From NCBI RefSeq assembly GCF_014698755.1, contig NZ_JACJTO010000031.1, positions 1 through 54,007 on the forward strand: 54,007 bases of DNA, written 5' to 3'. The position numbers and the translations under genes were made by a program. Every line of letters starts with the position of its first letter. The stretch's first letter is position 1. This document shows, piece after piece, positions 14,622 to 24,786 of this stretch. The notes beneath the pieces are model-generated. The model did no database searches and was not told where the DNA came from. It saw nothing but the letters and a program-made list of their open reading frames with translations. The DNA comes from Aphanizomenon flos-aquae FACHB-1287. GTDB taxonomy: Bacteria; Cyanobacteriota; Cyanobacteriia; Cyanobacteriales; Nostocaceae.

Positions 14622-16913
14622 TTATTCTATTACCTGTGCGGACTTCTGTTTATCCAACTTGAGCATCAACACACCCAAAGGAGGTAAACACAAATCCAAG
14701 GAATAAGCACGATTGTGCAAAGACCAATCATCAGTCCACTTACCACCTAAATTGCCCATATTACTACCGCCATACTGACGAGCATCACTATTGAACAACT
14801 CAGTGTAGAAACCCTTTTCAGGAACACCAATACGGTAGTGAGAATGAGGTTGAGGGGTAAAATTACAAACCACAATCATAAAACTATCAGAATTCTTGTC
14901 ACGACGGACAAAGGAAACCACACTATGGCGATTGTCAGTACAATCAATCCACTCAAACCCCGCTTGATCAAAATCTTGAGTGTATAAAGCTGGTTCAGAA
15001 CGGTAAAAATGGTTAAGAGACTGGAAAAAATCCTTCAACTGTCGGTGTGGTTCAAACTGTAAAAGATGCCATTCCAAATCAGCCCAAGCATTCCACTCAC
15101 TCCACTGACCAAATTCCATACTCATAAACATGGTTTTCTTGCCAGGGTGAGCGAACATATAAGTAAACAAACAACGGATATTAGCTAACTTCTGCCATTC
15201 ATCACCAGGCATTTTCCCGATGATATTACTCTTACCATGTACCACCTCATCGTGGGACAGAGCTAACATGAAGTTCTCACTGTGGTTATACCACATACTA
15301 AAGGTAATGTTGTTTTGATGGAACTGACGAAACCAAGGGTCCATGCTGAAGTAATCCAGCATATCATGCATCCAGCCCATGTTCCATTTTAAGTTAAAGC
15401 CCAATCCGCCCGTATACGTAGGCCAAGATACCATTGGCCAAGATGTAGACTCTTCCGCAATAGACAGTACACCGGGATAATAACCAAACAACAAGCTATT
15501 AACTTGACGTAAAAAATCTGCCGCTTCTAAATTTTCTCGACCACCGTATTCGTTAGGTAACCATTCTCCTGCTTCTCGGCAATAGTCCAGGTAGAGCATA
15601 GAAGCAACCGCATCAACACGAATACCGTCAATGTGGTATTTATCAAACCAGAACAGAGCATTAGCTACCAAGAAATTACGGACTTCATGGCGATTGTAGT
15701 TAAAGACTAAAGTTCCCCATTCCTTATGTTCACCTTTGCGGGAATCAGCGTGTTCATACAAGTGACTACCATCAAAGAAGGCTAAACCATGGCCATCTTT
15801 AGGGAAGTGACCGGGAACCCAGTCTACAATTACACCAATGCCATTTTTATGACATTCATCCACAAAATACATCAAGTCTTCGGGTGTACCAAAACGGGAA
15901 GTAGGCGCGAAATAACCAGTCACTTGATAACCCCAGGAACCATCAAAGGGATGTTCAGCAATTGGTAGCAGTTCTAAATGAGTATATCCCAATTTCTTGA
16001 CGTAGGGAATGAGTTTATCAGCTAGTTCCCGATAAGTCAGAAATCGTGAATTGGGTTTTAGTTCGGAAACGACAACCACAGGTTCGGTGTCCCCATTTAG
16101 CAATTTAGCAGGTTCAGCACTAGCAGCGTGTAACCAAGACCCTAAATGTACCTCATACACGGAAATAGGTTCACTCAAGGGGTCAGTGTGTCGCCGTTTT
16201 TCCAGCCAGTCCGCATCATTCCACTTGTAGGAATTTAAGTCAGTAACAATAGATGCTGTTTTCGGACGTGGTTCTTGTTGAAACCCGTAAGGATCAGATT
16301 TTTCGTAAATATGTCCTTCAAAGTTTTTGATTTCGTATTTGTAATTTTCTCCTACACCGATTTCGGGAATAAATAATTCCCAAACCCCTGTGTGTCCTTT
16401 CCGCATTTGGTGTTTGCGTCCATCCCACAGGTTAAAATCTCCCAATAAAGAGACATTGCGGGCATTGGGAGCCCAAACAGCAAAATAAACACCTTTAACA
16501 CCATCTACCTCTGTCGGGTGCGCTCCCAATTTCTCATAAATGCGGTGATGGTTGCCCTCACTAAATAAATGTAGATCAAATTCTGTTAAGTGGGCAGAAC
16601 GGAAAGCGTAGGGATCATTAACCACCCGTTCATGTTCTCCTTCTTGAATGCGTAACTGATAATTTTTCAGTTCTGCGGTTTCAATGGTGCATTCAAAAAA
16701 ATGAGGATTATGCACTGTGTCCATTGGATATTCTTTCCGTTCTTCTGGAACTACTACATAAGCAGCACTGGCATTTGGTAGGTAGGCTCGCACAGCCCAT
16801 ACAGTTTTACCATTTTGTTCGATGAGATGAGAACCCAGAATTTCAAAGGGATCGTGATGTTGATTTCCAACAATCCGATTAACCTGTTCGGGGGCGACTG
16901 TGGTTGTAGACAT
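14622..16913 (-). CDS. glgB: 1,4-alpha-glucan (glycogen) branching enzyme
   Basis: A 763-residue GH13 enzyme that makes the alpha-1,6 branches of glycogen in the cytosol. After the N-terminal E-set/CBM48 modules (RIVGNQHHDPFEILG; VYFAVWAPNARNVSLLGDFN) comes the TIM barrel with DWVPGHFPKDG, the nucleophile region GIRVDAVASMLYLDY, the acid/base IAEESTSWP and LSHDEVVHGK. The C-terminal beta-domain ends LPPLGVLMLKLDK. Length and motifs are complete. It is monocistronic on the minus strand, with a hairpin right after the stop. A partial duplicate of its last codons lies at 14445. Confidence 0.96.
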   Translation of the reverse strand: MSTTTVAPEQVNRIVGNQHHDPFEILGSHLIEQNGKTVWAVRAYLPNASAAYVVVPEERKEYPMDTVHNPHFFECTIETAELKNYQLRIQEGEHERVVNDPYAFRSAHLTEFDLHLFSEGNHHRIYEKLGAHPTEVDGVKGVYFAVWAPNARNVSLLGDFNLWDGRKHQMRKGHTGVWELFIPEIGVGENYKYEIKNFEGHIYEKSDPYGFQQEPRPKTASIVTDLNSYKWNDADWLEKRRHTDPLSEPISVYEVHLGSWLHAASAEPAKLLNGDTEPVVVVSELKPNSRFLTYRELADKLIPYVKKLGYTHLELLPIAEHPFDGSWGYQVTGYFAPTSRFGTPEDLMYFVDECHKNGIGVIVDWVPGHFPKDGHGLAFFDGSHLYEHADSRKGEHKEWGTLVFNYNRHEVRNFLVANALFWFDKYHIDGIRVDAVASMLYLDYCREAGEWLPNEYGGRENLEAADFLRQVNSLLFGYYPGVLSIAEESTSWPMVSWPTYTGGLGFNLKWNMGWMHDMLDYFSMDPWFRQFHQNNITFSMWYNHSENFMLALSHDEVVHGKSNIIGKMPGDEWQKLANIRCLFTYMFAHPGKKTMFMSMEFGQWSEWNAWADLEWHLLQFEPHRQLKDFFQSLNHFYRSEPALYTQDFDQAGFEWIDCTDNRHSVVSFVRRDKNSDSFMIVVCNFTPQPHSHYRIGVPEKGFYTELFNSDARQYGGSNMGNLGGKWTDDWSLHNRAYSLDLCLPPLGVLMLKLDKQKSAQVIE

Positions 16914-16993
16914 GAAGCTACCTATGTGGTATATGGGGATTAACTAAATCTATTTTTTATCTATGTTATATTCTCACATCTTTGTCGCCACTG

Positions 16994-17024
16994 TAAGTTG
17001 TCAGTTTTCAGTTGTCAGTTGTCG
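16994..17024. repeat. Heptamer-type short tandem repeat
   Basis: Degenerate copies of TTGTCAG/TTTTCAG follow each other between a small gene and glgB. Such heptamer tracts are characteristic of heterocystous cyanobacterial genomes. Confidence 0.6.
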
Positions 17025-17060
17025 GAAAGAAATTCCTCCCCAACCTCCCCTGTTCCCCCC

Positions 17061-17375
17061 TCAAAGACTTAAAAACGGGAAAAGTTGTAATAATGTTTTA
17101 CGTAATTGCAGCAAAAATACCTTTTCACGTATACCCGAAGCTAAACGTGGTGGTGGACTTGTTTGTATTTGTGCTTGCAATTCGGCATATTCTGCGGGTG
17201 TAATAATTTTACCATCAATGGGCGATCGCGCTACTAGAATAATCTCCGTCCTTAATATCTCCTCTGGTATATCCTCCGGTGGAGGTAATGCCCTCACAGC
17301 TTTACTACCATGACCACTTAACCCCACCAAAATACTAACAGTAACGCTCAAAATAACAAACAGTATACGTTTCAT
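17061..17375 (-). CDS. Small secreted protein, function unknown
   Basis: A 104-residue protein with a signal peptide (MKRILFVILSVTVSILVGL, cleavage likely near SKAVRA). The mature part contains PPPEDIPEEILRTEIILVAR and SPIDGKIITPAEYAELQAQI. This SPIDG...TPAEYAEL pattern is, as I recall, typical of a family of short exported cyanobacterial proteins with no known role. It probably resides in the periplasm or thylakoid lumen. It lies between glgB and a GST gene on the same strand, 27 bases after the GST stop, so the two may be co-transcribed. Confidence 0.6.
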   Translation of the reverse strand: MKRILFVILSVTVSILVGLSGHGSKAVRALPPPEDIPEEILRTEIILVARSPIDGKIITPAEYAELQAQIQTSPPPRLASGIREKVFLLQLRKTLLQLFPFLSL

Positions 17376-17402
17376 CCTAACTCCTAACTCCCGCTCTAAT
17401 TT

Positions 17403-18071
17403 CTAGAGTCCTGGTGGTAATGGTTCATTACATAGCTCGTGAATATGAGTAATTCGGGTAAAAATCTGTGGATATTGCTGACGATAATCAGGAATCAATG
17501 CTAAAGGACTCAACAAAGCCGCTGCCGTAATATCAGCTATACTCAAGCGACTACCCACTAAATAATCACTTTTTTGCCAATACATAGACAACACTAACAA
17601 AGCATTAGCGAGTCTTTTTCGCGCCAATTCTACGCTAGTATCATTAATACCATATTGTTTTCTGACTACTTTAATTACCACTTGACTAAACAGCGAAGGG
17701 TCAATAGCTTTACCAACACCTGCGCGAAAGTGATAATATATAAACCTAGTCGCTGTGCCTATACTTTCATCTAACCAATCTTCTAACATCGCAGCTTGAT
17801 TTTGGTGTTCTGAATTGGGTAAAAATAAAGCAGGTTCGGGTTGATAACTTTCTAAAAATCTAAAAATTTCTGTAGAATCGGCAACCGCTTGGGGTTGTCC
17901 GACAATTTCGGGTAATAGCACAGGTAGTGTAGTTAACCCCGTTAAAGGCTTCACTTTCACAATATGCAGCCCTGGAGTGAGATTTTCCCTGTGATAACTA
18001 ATTCCCTTATAACCTAATGCCAATCTGGCCTTGCGACAATAATGAGATGTACTAAATTGCAGTAACAGCAT
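17403..18071 (-). CDS. Glutathione S-transferase family protein
   Basis: A 222-residue cytosolic protein with a thioredoxin-like N-terminal domain (LLLQFSTSHYCRKARLAL; the cis-Pro loop is LTTLPVLL; ADSTEIFRFLE binds the gamma-Glu end) and an all-helical C-terminal domain with the capping motif SRLSIADITAAALLSP. Cys12 may be the reactive residue, as in omega- or beta-like GSTs; the substrate is unknown. The start ATG at 18071 gives MLLLQFSTSHYC directly at the first strand. The secreted-protein gene follows on the same strand. Confidence 0.82.
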   Translation of the reverse strand: MLLLQFSTSHYCRKARLALGYKGISYHRENLTPGLHIVKVKPLTGLTTLPVLLPEIVGQPQAVADSTEIFRFLESYQPEPALFLPNSEHQNQAAMLEDWLDESIGTATRFIYYHFRAGVGKAIDPSLFSQVVIKVVRKQYGINDTSVELARKRLANALLVLSMYWQKSDYLVGSRLSIADITAAALLSPLALIPDYRQQYPQIFTRITHIHELCNEPLPPGL

Positions 18072-18482
18072 ACATTAATATTAATTTGGTTACTGACCGA
18101 AAAGACGGGACACAAGCCCCGTCCTTCTAGGACGGCTTTATGTTAAAATTTGGTCATAGTCGCCTTATGGCATTGGGAGACTTTAAACGGACATGGAGGG
18201 ACGATAAGACCACTTGTGGCGTGTTTCATTGAAGTGTCAAGAATCACCGCACCTTCAGTTCGGTGAGTATGTCAAAAAACGAATATAAGAAAATAAGACT
18301 GGGCGAGAAATGAATCTAGCCCAGAACCAAAACCTAATAATGTTCTTGTTCTTTACCCAACATAACACTACTGGGCAGTTGAACCTTTAATTTTTATCTA
18401 CAAATCACTTCTCACTAGAGTTTTGTAGACAATAATTTTTAAAGATGCCAACTACCCATGAAGGATGTTGTATTATCCTATA
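18072..18482. other. Intergenic region holding an IS605-derived element
   Basis: 411 bases. The first half is the small IS200/IS605-like element listed separately (18100-18275). From 18276 to 18482 I see no gene or repeat, only AT-rich sequence that leads to the 3' end of the lipoprotein gene. Confidence 0.5.
18100..18275 (+). mobile_element. Non-autonomous IS200/IS605-type element (MITE/PATE-like)
   Basis: The left part has a subterminal palindrome (GCCCCGTCC-TTCTA-GGACGGC, 18116-18136). The right part has AAGACCACTTGTGGCGTGT, then GAAGTGTCAAGAATCACCG, a CACCG...CGGTG hairpin (18245-18265) and a GTCAA end. The right part resembles the right end of IS605-family elements, where the TnpB guide (omega) RNA is encoded. 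There is no transposase or TnpB frame inside the ~175 bp, so it is a deletion derivative that would need enzymes in trans. Exact ends are uncertain. Confidence 0.65.
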
Positions 18483-18707
18483 CTAGGGCTTTTTAGGGGT
18501 AGCCGCAGGAGAGGTTGTCGCCGCAGGAGAGATTGTCGCTGCAGGAGAGGTTGTCGCCGCCGGGGTAGTACCAGTATCTGCAGGTTCGCCACTTTTTGTT
18601 GCTGCTGGGGAACTTGTGGTATTAGGTGATTCACCACCACCTTCACAAGCTCCAAGCATGGTAGCTAGACTTAACATTAGAGCCAAACCAAAAACTTTTT
18701 TCTTCAT
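18483..18707 (-). CDS. Small Ala/Thr/Pro-rich lipoprotein
   Basis: A 74-residue predicted lipoprotein. The signal peptide MKKKVFGLALMLSLATMLGAC ends in the lipobox LGAC (Cys21), which would be lipidated. The mature part is low-complexity: GGGESPNTTSSPAAT followed by repeats of SPAATT/SPAATI. The DNA repeats an 18-base unit encoding this. No enzymatic motif. The repeat number can probably change by slippage. It is likely membrane-anchored with a disordered tail; the role is unknown. Confidence 0.65.
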   Translation of the reverse strand: MKKKVFGLALMLSLATMLGACEGGGESPNTTSSPAATKSGEPADTGTTPAATTSPAATISPAATTSPAATPKKP

Positions 18708-18960
18708 AACTCCTCTTTCACCAATTGTGGCAATAAAATATGCAGCCTGTTGAATAAGATACCTTATTTATTGATTTTTTTTAAGAACTTTCTGATTACA
18801 TATTTCAACTTATTTTCTCTTGTAACATTTTTGTAGATTATATGTAATACGGACAGAGGGCAATTAACGGTTAGAATGGTTTGGATTCTGGCTCTGAAAA
18901 TGCAACTTTGGCCAAAATCTCAATCAAGTTAAAAATAAAGTATTTGTTATCATAAAAATC

Positions 18961-19632
18961 ATGGTTTTTGAACGTAAATCAGCAGTTTCTAGCAAAAATA
19001 GGTGGTTCTGGGGCAACTCGCCTTTGTTATTAAATCAGCGCCGTTCTCGAAGTGTGAATAAAAAAACACAGGTTTCCTCCCGACTTCATAGTGAACCCAT
19101 AGCAGTTAAATCACCCAATTCCGGCAACGCTTGGATGAATTTATATTTTTTAGGTTCTCGCAGAAGCAAGACATCAATTCGCAATACAAACTTAGAATCA
19201 GGTAAAAAACAAACTCCTGATAATAATATACATTCAAATAATACTGTACACAAAATAAGCGATGATTTAATCATACCTATATGGTTATTGCGTATGTACA
19301 CAGTAAATCGCTATTCATCAATTTTAGCGTTTTTATTAGTGGTGGCGACATTAATAGTTTATGGTTGGACAGTATATTCCCAAGAGCTTTGGAGTGACTC
19401 TTATCGTAAAGTACAAAGCTTACAACGTCATGAGCGACAATTAAACACTGCCAATGCGACACTGACCAGTAAAATGGCACAGCAAGCGGAAAACCCTAAT
19501 ATGAATATGGTATCACCGACTTCTGAGAAAACCATTTTTTTACCATCAACATCTAATAATTATCCCAAGTCGTCATTTTCAACGTCTCAACCAGAATCAC
19601 AACCTGAACCTCCTTCTCCACTAGGATATTAA
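18961..19632 (+). CDS. FtsL-like bitopic cell-division protein
   Basis: A 223-residue protein with a basic, disordered N-terminus (about 1-105), one TM helix (about 116-137, SSILAFLLVVATLIVYGWT), then a periplasmic helix of coiled-coil type (SDSYRKVQSLQRHERQLNTANATL, about 146-172) and a Ser/Pro-rich tail. The topology and its place 49 bases upstream of ftsI match FtsL, the division-site partner of FtsI in many bacteria. FtsL proteins are poorly conserved, so the name rests on context and topology. No strong ribosome site is visible before the ATG. Confidence 0.65.
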   Translation: MVFERKSAVSSKNRWFWGNSPLLLNQRRSRSVNKKTQVSSRLHSEPIAVKSPNSGNAWMNLYFLGSRRSKTSIRNTNLESGKKQTPDNNIHSNNTVHKISDDLIIPIWLLRMYTVNRYSSILAFLLVVATLIVYGWTVYSQELWSDSYRKVQSLQRHERQLNTANATLTSKMAQQAENPNMNMVSPTSEKTIFLPSTSNNYPKSSFSTSQPESQPEPPSPLGY

Positions 19633-19681
19633 AATCGTTAATAACTTCAGGAATCAAGCAGGATTCCCATATATTACTCTC

Positions 19682-21493
19682 ATGTTGAAGACATCAATTA
19701 AAACAAAATTTAGAAACTTACGTAATTTAGAATTTAGACGACAACGCAAATTCACCAAACCACCTAAACTAGAAAATATTGAGCCGAAAACACCGGAAAC
19801 CCCAGTTAATATTAAATTACGAATGTTTGCTGTTTGGGGTGTGTTAATGATTGCTATGTTAGGGTTGGCATTTAATTTATATCGTTTACAAATTGCTCAA
19901 GGAAAAAAGCTGGCTCAAAAGGCACGAAACCAACAAATGGTTAATTTACGTCCTTATATACCTCGTCGTTCAATAGTAGATAGGGGTAGTAATATCTTGG
20001 CTATTGACCGTCCTGTATATAAATTATATGCCCATCCCAAATTATTTGATCAGTCTCAGGAGAAAGTTGCTGGGAAAATTGCTCCGATTATCGGCAAAGA
20101 AAAAGCTGATCTGATCAAAATATTTCAGAGTAAACGTAGTGGAATTTTATTAGCTTCTGGTGTTTCAGAAGATATTACTGATAAATTAATGTCACTGCGT
20201 TTAAATGGGTTTGAGTTTATTCAAAAATACTCCCGATTTTATCCCCAAGATGATTTAGTGGCGGATGTATTGGGCTATGTTAATCTTGACCGTCGTGGCC
20301 AAGCTGGTGTGGAATATAGTCAAGAGAAGTTATTAGAACGTTTGGGAACAACTGTACGGATGAGTAAGTCTGGAAATGGCTCATTAATGCCCGATTATGC
20401 ACCCCAGGGATTTCTGAATTCTGATGATTTGAAACTGCAATTGACTATTGATAGCCGTGTGCAAAGGGTAGCACGTGGGGCGTTAAAAGAACAGATGACT
20501 AAATTTAGTGCCAAACGGGGCGCGGTGATTGTCATGGATGCAGTGGATGGTTCAATACTTGCTTTAGTTTCTCAACCTACCTATAACCCAAATCAATATG
20601 CTATATCGGATATTTCCTTGTTTAAAAATTGGACTGTAGCTGATCTTTATGAACCGGGATCAACTTTTAAACCTGTAAATGTAGCGATCGCTCTGGAAAA
20701 TGGTATCATCAAAGCAGATGATATTTTTGAAGATCCTGGTTCTATAAAAATCGGCACTCATACTATCAAAAATGCAGAAAAAACTGGTTATCGACAATTA
20801 ACTATTCCTGAGATATTACAAACTTCTAGTAATATTGGTATGGTTAGAATCATTCAACGATTAAAACCATCAATATACTACAACTGGCTAGTCCGTTTAG
20901 GGCTAGGACAAAAGGTTGAGACGGATTTACCCTTTGAGGTTAGTGGTCAATTAAAAAGTCAAGAAAAATTTATTTCTTCAGCTATTGAACCAGCTACGGC
21001 ATCTTTTGGACAAGGCTTTTCTCTAACTCCATTACAACTGGTACAATTGCACGGTGCATTAGCTAATGGGGGCAAATTAGTTACACCTCACGTTATCAGA
21101 GGACTAATTGATAGTCAAGGAGAAATGCACTATTCAACTCCTCTCCCAAATCCACGGCAAATTTTCTCGACTACAACTACTCAAAAGGTTGTGGACATGA
21201 TGGAAACAGTAGTAAATTCAGGTACTGGTAAAGCTGCGAGAATTTCAGGATATCGGATTGCTGGAAAAACGGGAACAGCCCAAAAAGCTAGTCCTAATGG
21301 TGGATATACTAAGGGTGCAAGAATTACCAGTTTTGTCGCTATTTTGCCAGTGGAATCTCCCCGTTATGTGGTGTTTGCAGTGGTCGATGAACCAAAGGGA
21401 GAAAACGCCTATGGTTCTACTGTAGCCGCACCAATTGTTAAAACGGTAATGGAATCACTAATCCCTATCGAACAAATTCCACCTAGTCATTAG
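19682..21493 (+). CDS. ftsI: Peptidoglycan transpeptidase FtsI (penicillin-binding protein 3)
   Basis: A 603-residue class B PBP that cross-links septal peptidoglycan. A cytoplasmic basic tail (1-50) is followed by a TM helix (about 51-70), the dimerisation domain (RRSIVDRGSNILA) and the transpeptidase domain. The three active-site motifs are all present: STFK (Ser near 326), SSN (near 382) and KTG (near 528, AGKTGTAQKA). No PASTA repeats. It follows the FtsL-like gene directly, consistent with a small division operon. A short TTAGTTG-type repeat tract follows the stop. Confidence 0.93.
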   Translation: MLKTSIKTKFRNLRNLEFRRQRKFTKPPKLENIEPKTPETPVNIKLRMFAVWGVLMIAMLGLAFNLYRLQIAQGKKLAQKARNQQMVNLRPYIPRRSIVDRGSNILAIDRPVYKLYAHPKLFDQSQEKVAGKIAPIIGKEKADLIKIFQSKRSGILLASGVSEDITDKLMSLRLNGFEFIQKYSRFYPQDDLVADVLGYVNLDRRGQAGVEYSQEKLLERLGTTVRMSKSGNGSLMPDYAPQGFLNSDDLKLQLTIDSRVQRVARGALKEQMTKFSAKRGAVIVMDAVDGSILALVSQPTYNPNQYAISDISLFKNWTVADLYEPGSTFKPVNVAIALENGIIKADDIFEDPGSIKIGTHTIKNAEKTGYRQLTIPEILQTSSNIGMVRIIQRLKPSIYYNWLVRLGLGQKVETDLPFEVSGQLKSQEKFISSAIEPATASFGQGFSLTPLQLVQLHGALANGGKLVTPHVIRGLIDSQGEMHYSTPLPNPRQIFSTTTTQKVVDMMETVVNSGTGKAARISGYRIAGKTGTAQKASPNGGYTKGARITSFVAILPVESPRYVVFAVVDEPKGENAYGSTVAAPIVKTVMESLIPIEQIPPSH

Positions 21494-21533
21494 TTAGTTA
21501 GTTGTTAGTTGTCATTTGTTAGTTGTTAGTTGT
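21491..21533. repeat. Heptamer-type short tandem repeat
   Basis: Degenerate tandem GTTAGTT/TTGTTAG units fill the gap between the convergent ftsI and GCS2-family genes. Confidence 0.6.
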
Positions 21534-21536
21534 AAT

Positions 21537-22646
21537 CTAAAATCTAAAATTGCCATAGGTTTGCTGGAGAGTTGCTTCAATTGAACCTAGATTTTGGAAC
21601 GAATTAATTAACTGATCAGATCTTGTTTTTTTCTCGGATAAAATTACTTTCAGTGGGGTTAAAAATTCTAGATCAGGATCATCTTTAAGAGCAATTTCAG
21701 CAACTTGTAAAAGTTTTTGAGAGTTCATAAAAATGTCTTCATTTTCAAAGCCTGATTTTGCCGAAATTTGATGTAAACCAGCGTCAGGTATCATAGCTCT
21801 ACCTAGTAAAGTTTCGTCTAATACTAAACCTTTTAATAAAGCTAATAAACCCGCGTAAATGGTAAAGTTATCACAACTATCACAAGCTTTAAATTCTATC
21901 CGTCCTACCTCTGAGGGAATGCGGGCAATTTTTGTCAATGAGGGAACACTTTTAATTAATTCTTCGGCTGTTTCCACAAAAACTAATGTTGCGGATCTTT
22001 TTCCAGTTCTGATCAATGTTCTCACTGATAAACCTTCCCATAAACCACCATTATAAAAAGGAGAACTATAACTAAAAGGGATGATATAAGGACTGTAATA
22101 AGTTAATTTTTTACCAATATCAATTAACTTTTCAGTAGACAAATTTGCCAAAGAAATATTTAAATCTGGTCCATAGGAAACCATATAAATATGAGCAGTT
22201 TGTTCATCTGGATAAGCTTGTAATTGCCTAATTTCAAAATCATTTAATGGAGGTTCTGGGTTAAATATGCACCTATAGGGGTTAAAACTGACTAAAACTG
22301 GTGAAAAACCAAAACTAGCAGCCACGTCACTCAATAAAACAAAACTGGCTGTTAATTCATCAATTGCTCCTTGAATAGTAGGGTGAATAGTTGTTCTAAT
22401 TTCGATACCTTTAGCTAAACAATCAATTACCTCTTCAGAATCACTAAATCTTTCAAATCCTTCAATATACCAGCGCTTTTTCTTAATTCCCGCATCACCT
22501 ACTCTTAATTGTGGATAGTCACTGGGATAAATAGGTAGTTTGTCAACAATTTGCTGAAAATCGGCAAATTTTGTATTCTGGAAATCAGCAAACTTTCCTT
22601 GATGATTGAAAAACGCAACTTCATGTTCAATACCAAAGCGAAACAT
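21537..22646 (-). CDS. GCS2-family glutamate-cysteine ligase-like protein
   Basis: A 369-residue cytosolic carboxylate-amine ligase-like protein. It starts MFRFGIEHEVAFF, which is the metal-binding GxEhE-type strand of the GCS2/glutamate-cysteine ligase superfamily. VGDAGIKKKRWYIEG, IEIRTTIHPTIQGAIDEL and RIEFKACDSC follow the expected order of substrate and nucleotide contacts. It probably joins glutamate to an amine-bearing partner with ATP, but whether the product is gamma-glutamylcysteine cannot be told here. Complete, monocistronic, convergent with ftsI. Confidence 0.7.
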   Translation of the reverse strand: MFRFGIEHEVAFFNHQGKFADFQNTKFADFQQIVDKLPIYPSDYPQLRVGDAGIKKKRWYIEGFERFSDSEEVIDCLAKGIEIRTTIHPTIQGAIDELTASFVLLSDVAASFGFSPVLVSFNPYRCIFNPEPPLNDFEIRQLQAYPDEQTAHIYMVSYGPDLNISLANLSTEKLIDIGKKLTYYSPYIIPFSYSSPFYNGGLWEGLSVRTLIRTGKRSATLVFVETAEELIKSVPSLTKIARIPSEVGRIEFKACDSCDNFTIYAGLLALLKGLVLDETLLGRAMIPDAGLHQISAKSGFENEDIFMNSQKLLQVAEIALKDDPDLEFLTPLKVILSEKKTRSDQLINSFQNLGSIEATLQQTYGNFRF

Positions 22647-22930
22647 ACTTTATACCCAATTAATGATAAATATAATTAATTATATCCATATTTTGTGTCA
22701 TTGTGAATAAATACTGCCTAAGTTAATGCTAAAAAGTCATTATATCCTAGATTAGGTTGACCCAAAGAAATCCAAGAAAACCCAAGAAAATTTCTGATTA
22801 TGTTGAGTTTTGTCTTCGCTCAATCCAAGCTATATTTCCTGGATTTTTGCCAGTTAAATACACAGAACTTTAGTCCTTTTCAAGTTACATTAATTAATAT
22901 TGACCAATAAAAATTACAAGGCGTGTTTTT

Positions 22931-23605
22931 ATGACAACTACTGCTCAAACCCCTTACAGTAGCGAACAAATTATGGCTTGGCTACGGGGATTACTGACTA
23001 TTGCTTGGGCTGATGGTAACTTTGATGCTCAAGAACAGGAATTAATTACTAATCTTACCAAAGAAGAATTAGCTCCGTCCATTGACTGGGGTACTCTAGA
23101 GATCATTGAACCGGATGAATTAGCAGCTATATTAGGTAAAGGTACACCTGTGGCGGAAAATTTCTTGCGGACAGCGGTAATGGTAGCGATCGCTGATGGT
23201 GTATACTCTCCTAGTGAAGATAATCTACTTCAGCAATTGTGCCAAAAATTAGAACTGCAAGAGAATTTACTCACGGCCTTACGTCATACCCTAGAAGATA
23301 CCGCAAAATCTGAAAATTTGCCCTCGGCTGGACTTCAAGCCCCACGCCCAGATGCTTTAACTCCCTTGCGTCACTGGTTAGATGGATTAGATATTCAAGA
23401 TCCCAGAGTTGCCCGGTTTTTGTGTAAAATGATTCCTTCCCAATGTCCCTTTGAAAGAGATGTAACCTTATTTGGCCGGAAAATAGTTCATATTCCGCCA
23501 TTATGTAAAATTAACCCACTTTATGAACAAATGGTAGGTTTACGCTTCCGCGCTCTTTCCTACCTAGCAGATGACTGTGGCGAGGATGTTACACCTTATA
23601 TTTAA
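22931..23605 (+). CDS. TerB-like / Mo-dependent nitrogenase C-terminal domain protein
   Basis: A 224-residue protein in two parts. Residues about 10-125 form a helical TerB-like acidic domain (LTIAWADGNFDAQEQELI; AVMVAIADGVYSPSEDNLL). Residues about 150-224 match the Mo-nitro_C family (LRHWLDGLDIQDPRVARFLCKMIPSQCPFERDV...IPPLCKINPLYEQMVGLRFRAL) with conserved Cys. Such fusions are common in cyanobacteria; their role is unknown despite the domain name. It does not itself prove nitrogen fixation. It is upstream of obgE, separated by a repeat tract. Confidence 0.75.
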   Translation: MTTTAQTPYSSEQIMAWLRGLLTIAWADGNFDAQEQELITNLTKEELAPSIDWGTLEIIEPDELAAILGKGTPVAENFLRTAVMVAIADGVYSPSEDNLLQQLCQKLELQENLLTALRHTLEDTAKSENLPSAGLQAPRPDALTPLRHWLDGLDIQDPRVARFLCKMIPSQCPFERDVTLFGRKIVHIPPLCKINPLYEQMVGLRFRALSYLADDCGEDVTPYI

Positions 23606-23608
23606 ATT

Positions 23609-23672
23609 AGTGGTTAGTGGTCAATTGTTCGCATAATTGACTACTAAAAACTGACAACTGACTAATAACTAA
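23609..23672. repeat. Heptamer-type short tandem repeat
   Basis: Degenerate GTGGTTA/ACTGACA/ACTAATA-type units occupy the whole gap before obgE. Confidence 0.55.
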
Positions 23673-23675
23673 TGA

Positions 23676-24710
<1,035 letters not shown>

Positions 24711-24723
24711 TTAATGGGTTCAT

Positions 24724-24752
24724 ATCCCCGACTTATCTAAAAAGTTGGGGAT
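24724..24752 (+). terminator. Intrinsic terminator of obgE
   Basis: ATCCCCGACTT (24724-24734) pairs with AAGTTGGGGAT (24742-24752), followed by CTTGTTTTTGTTTTTG. It is 14 bases after the obgE stop. The same palindrome type recurs at 27386 and 39295. Confidence 0.7.
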
Positions 24753-24786
24753 CTTGTTTTTGTTTTTGATAACTAATTGAGGATAG

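Noticed and set aside
17012-17313. Plus-strand ORFs opposite the small secreted protein
   Set aside because: The minus frame has a signal peptide and conserved pattern; the plus frames are shadows.
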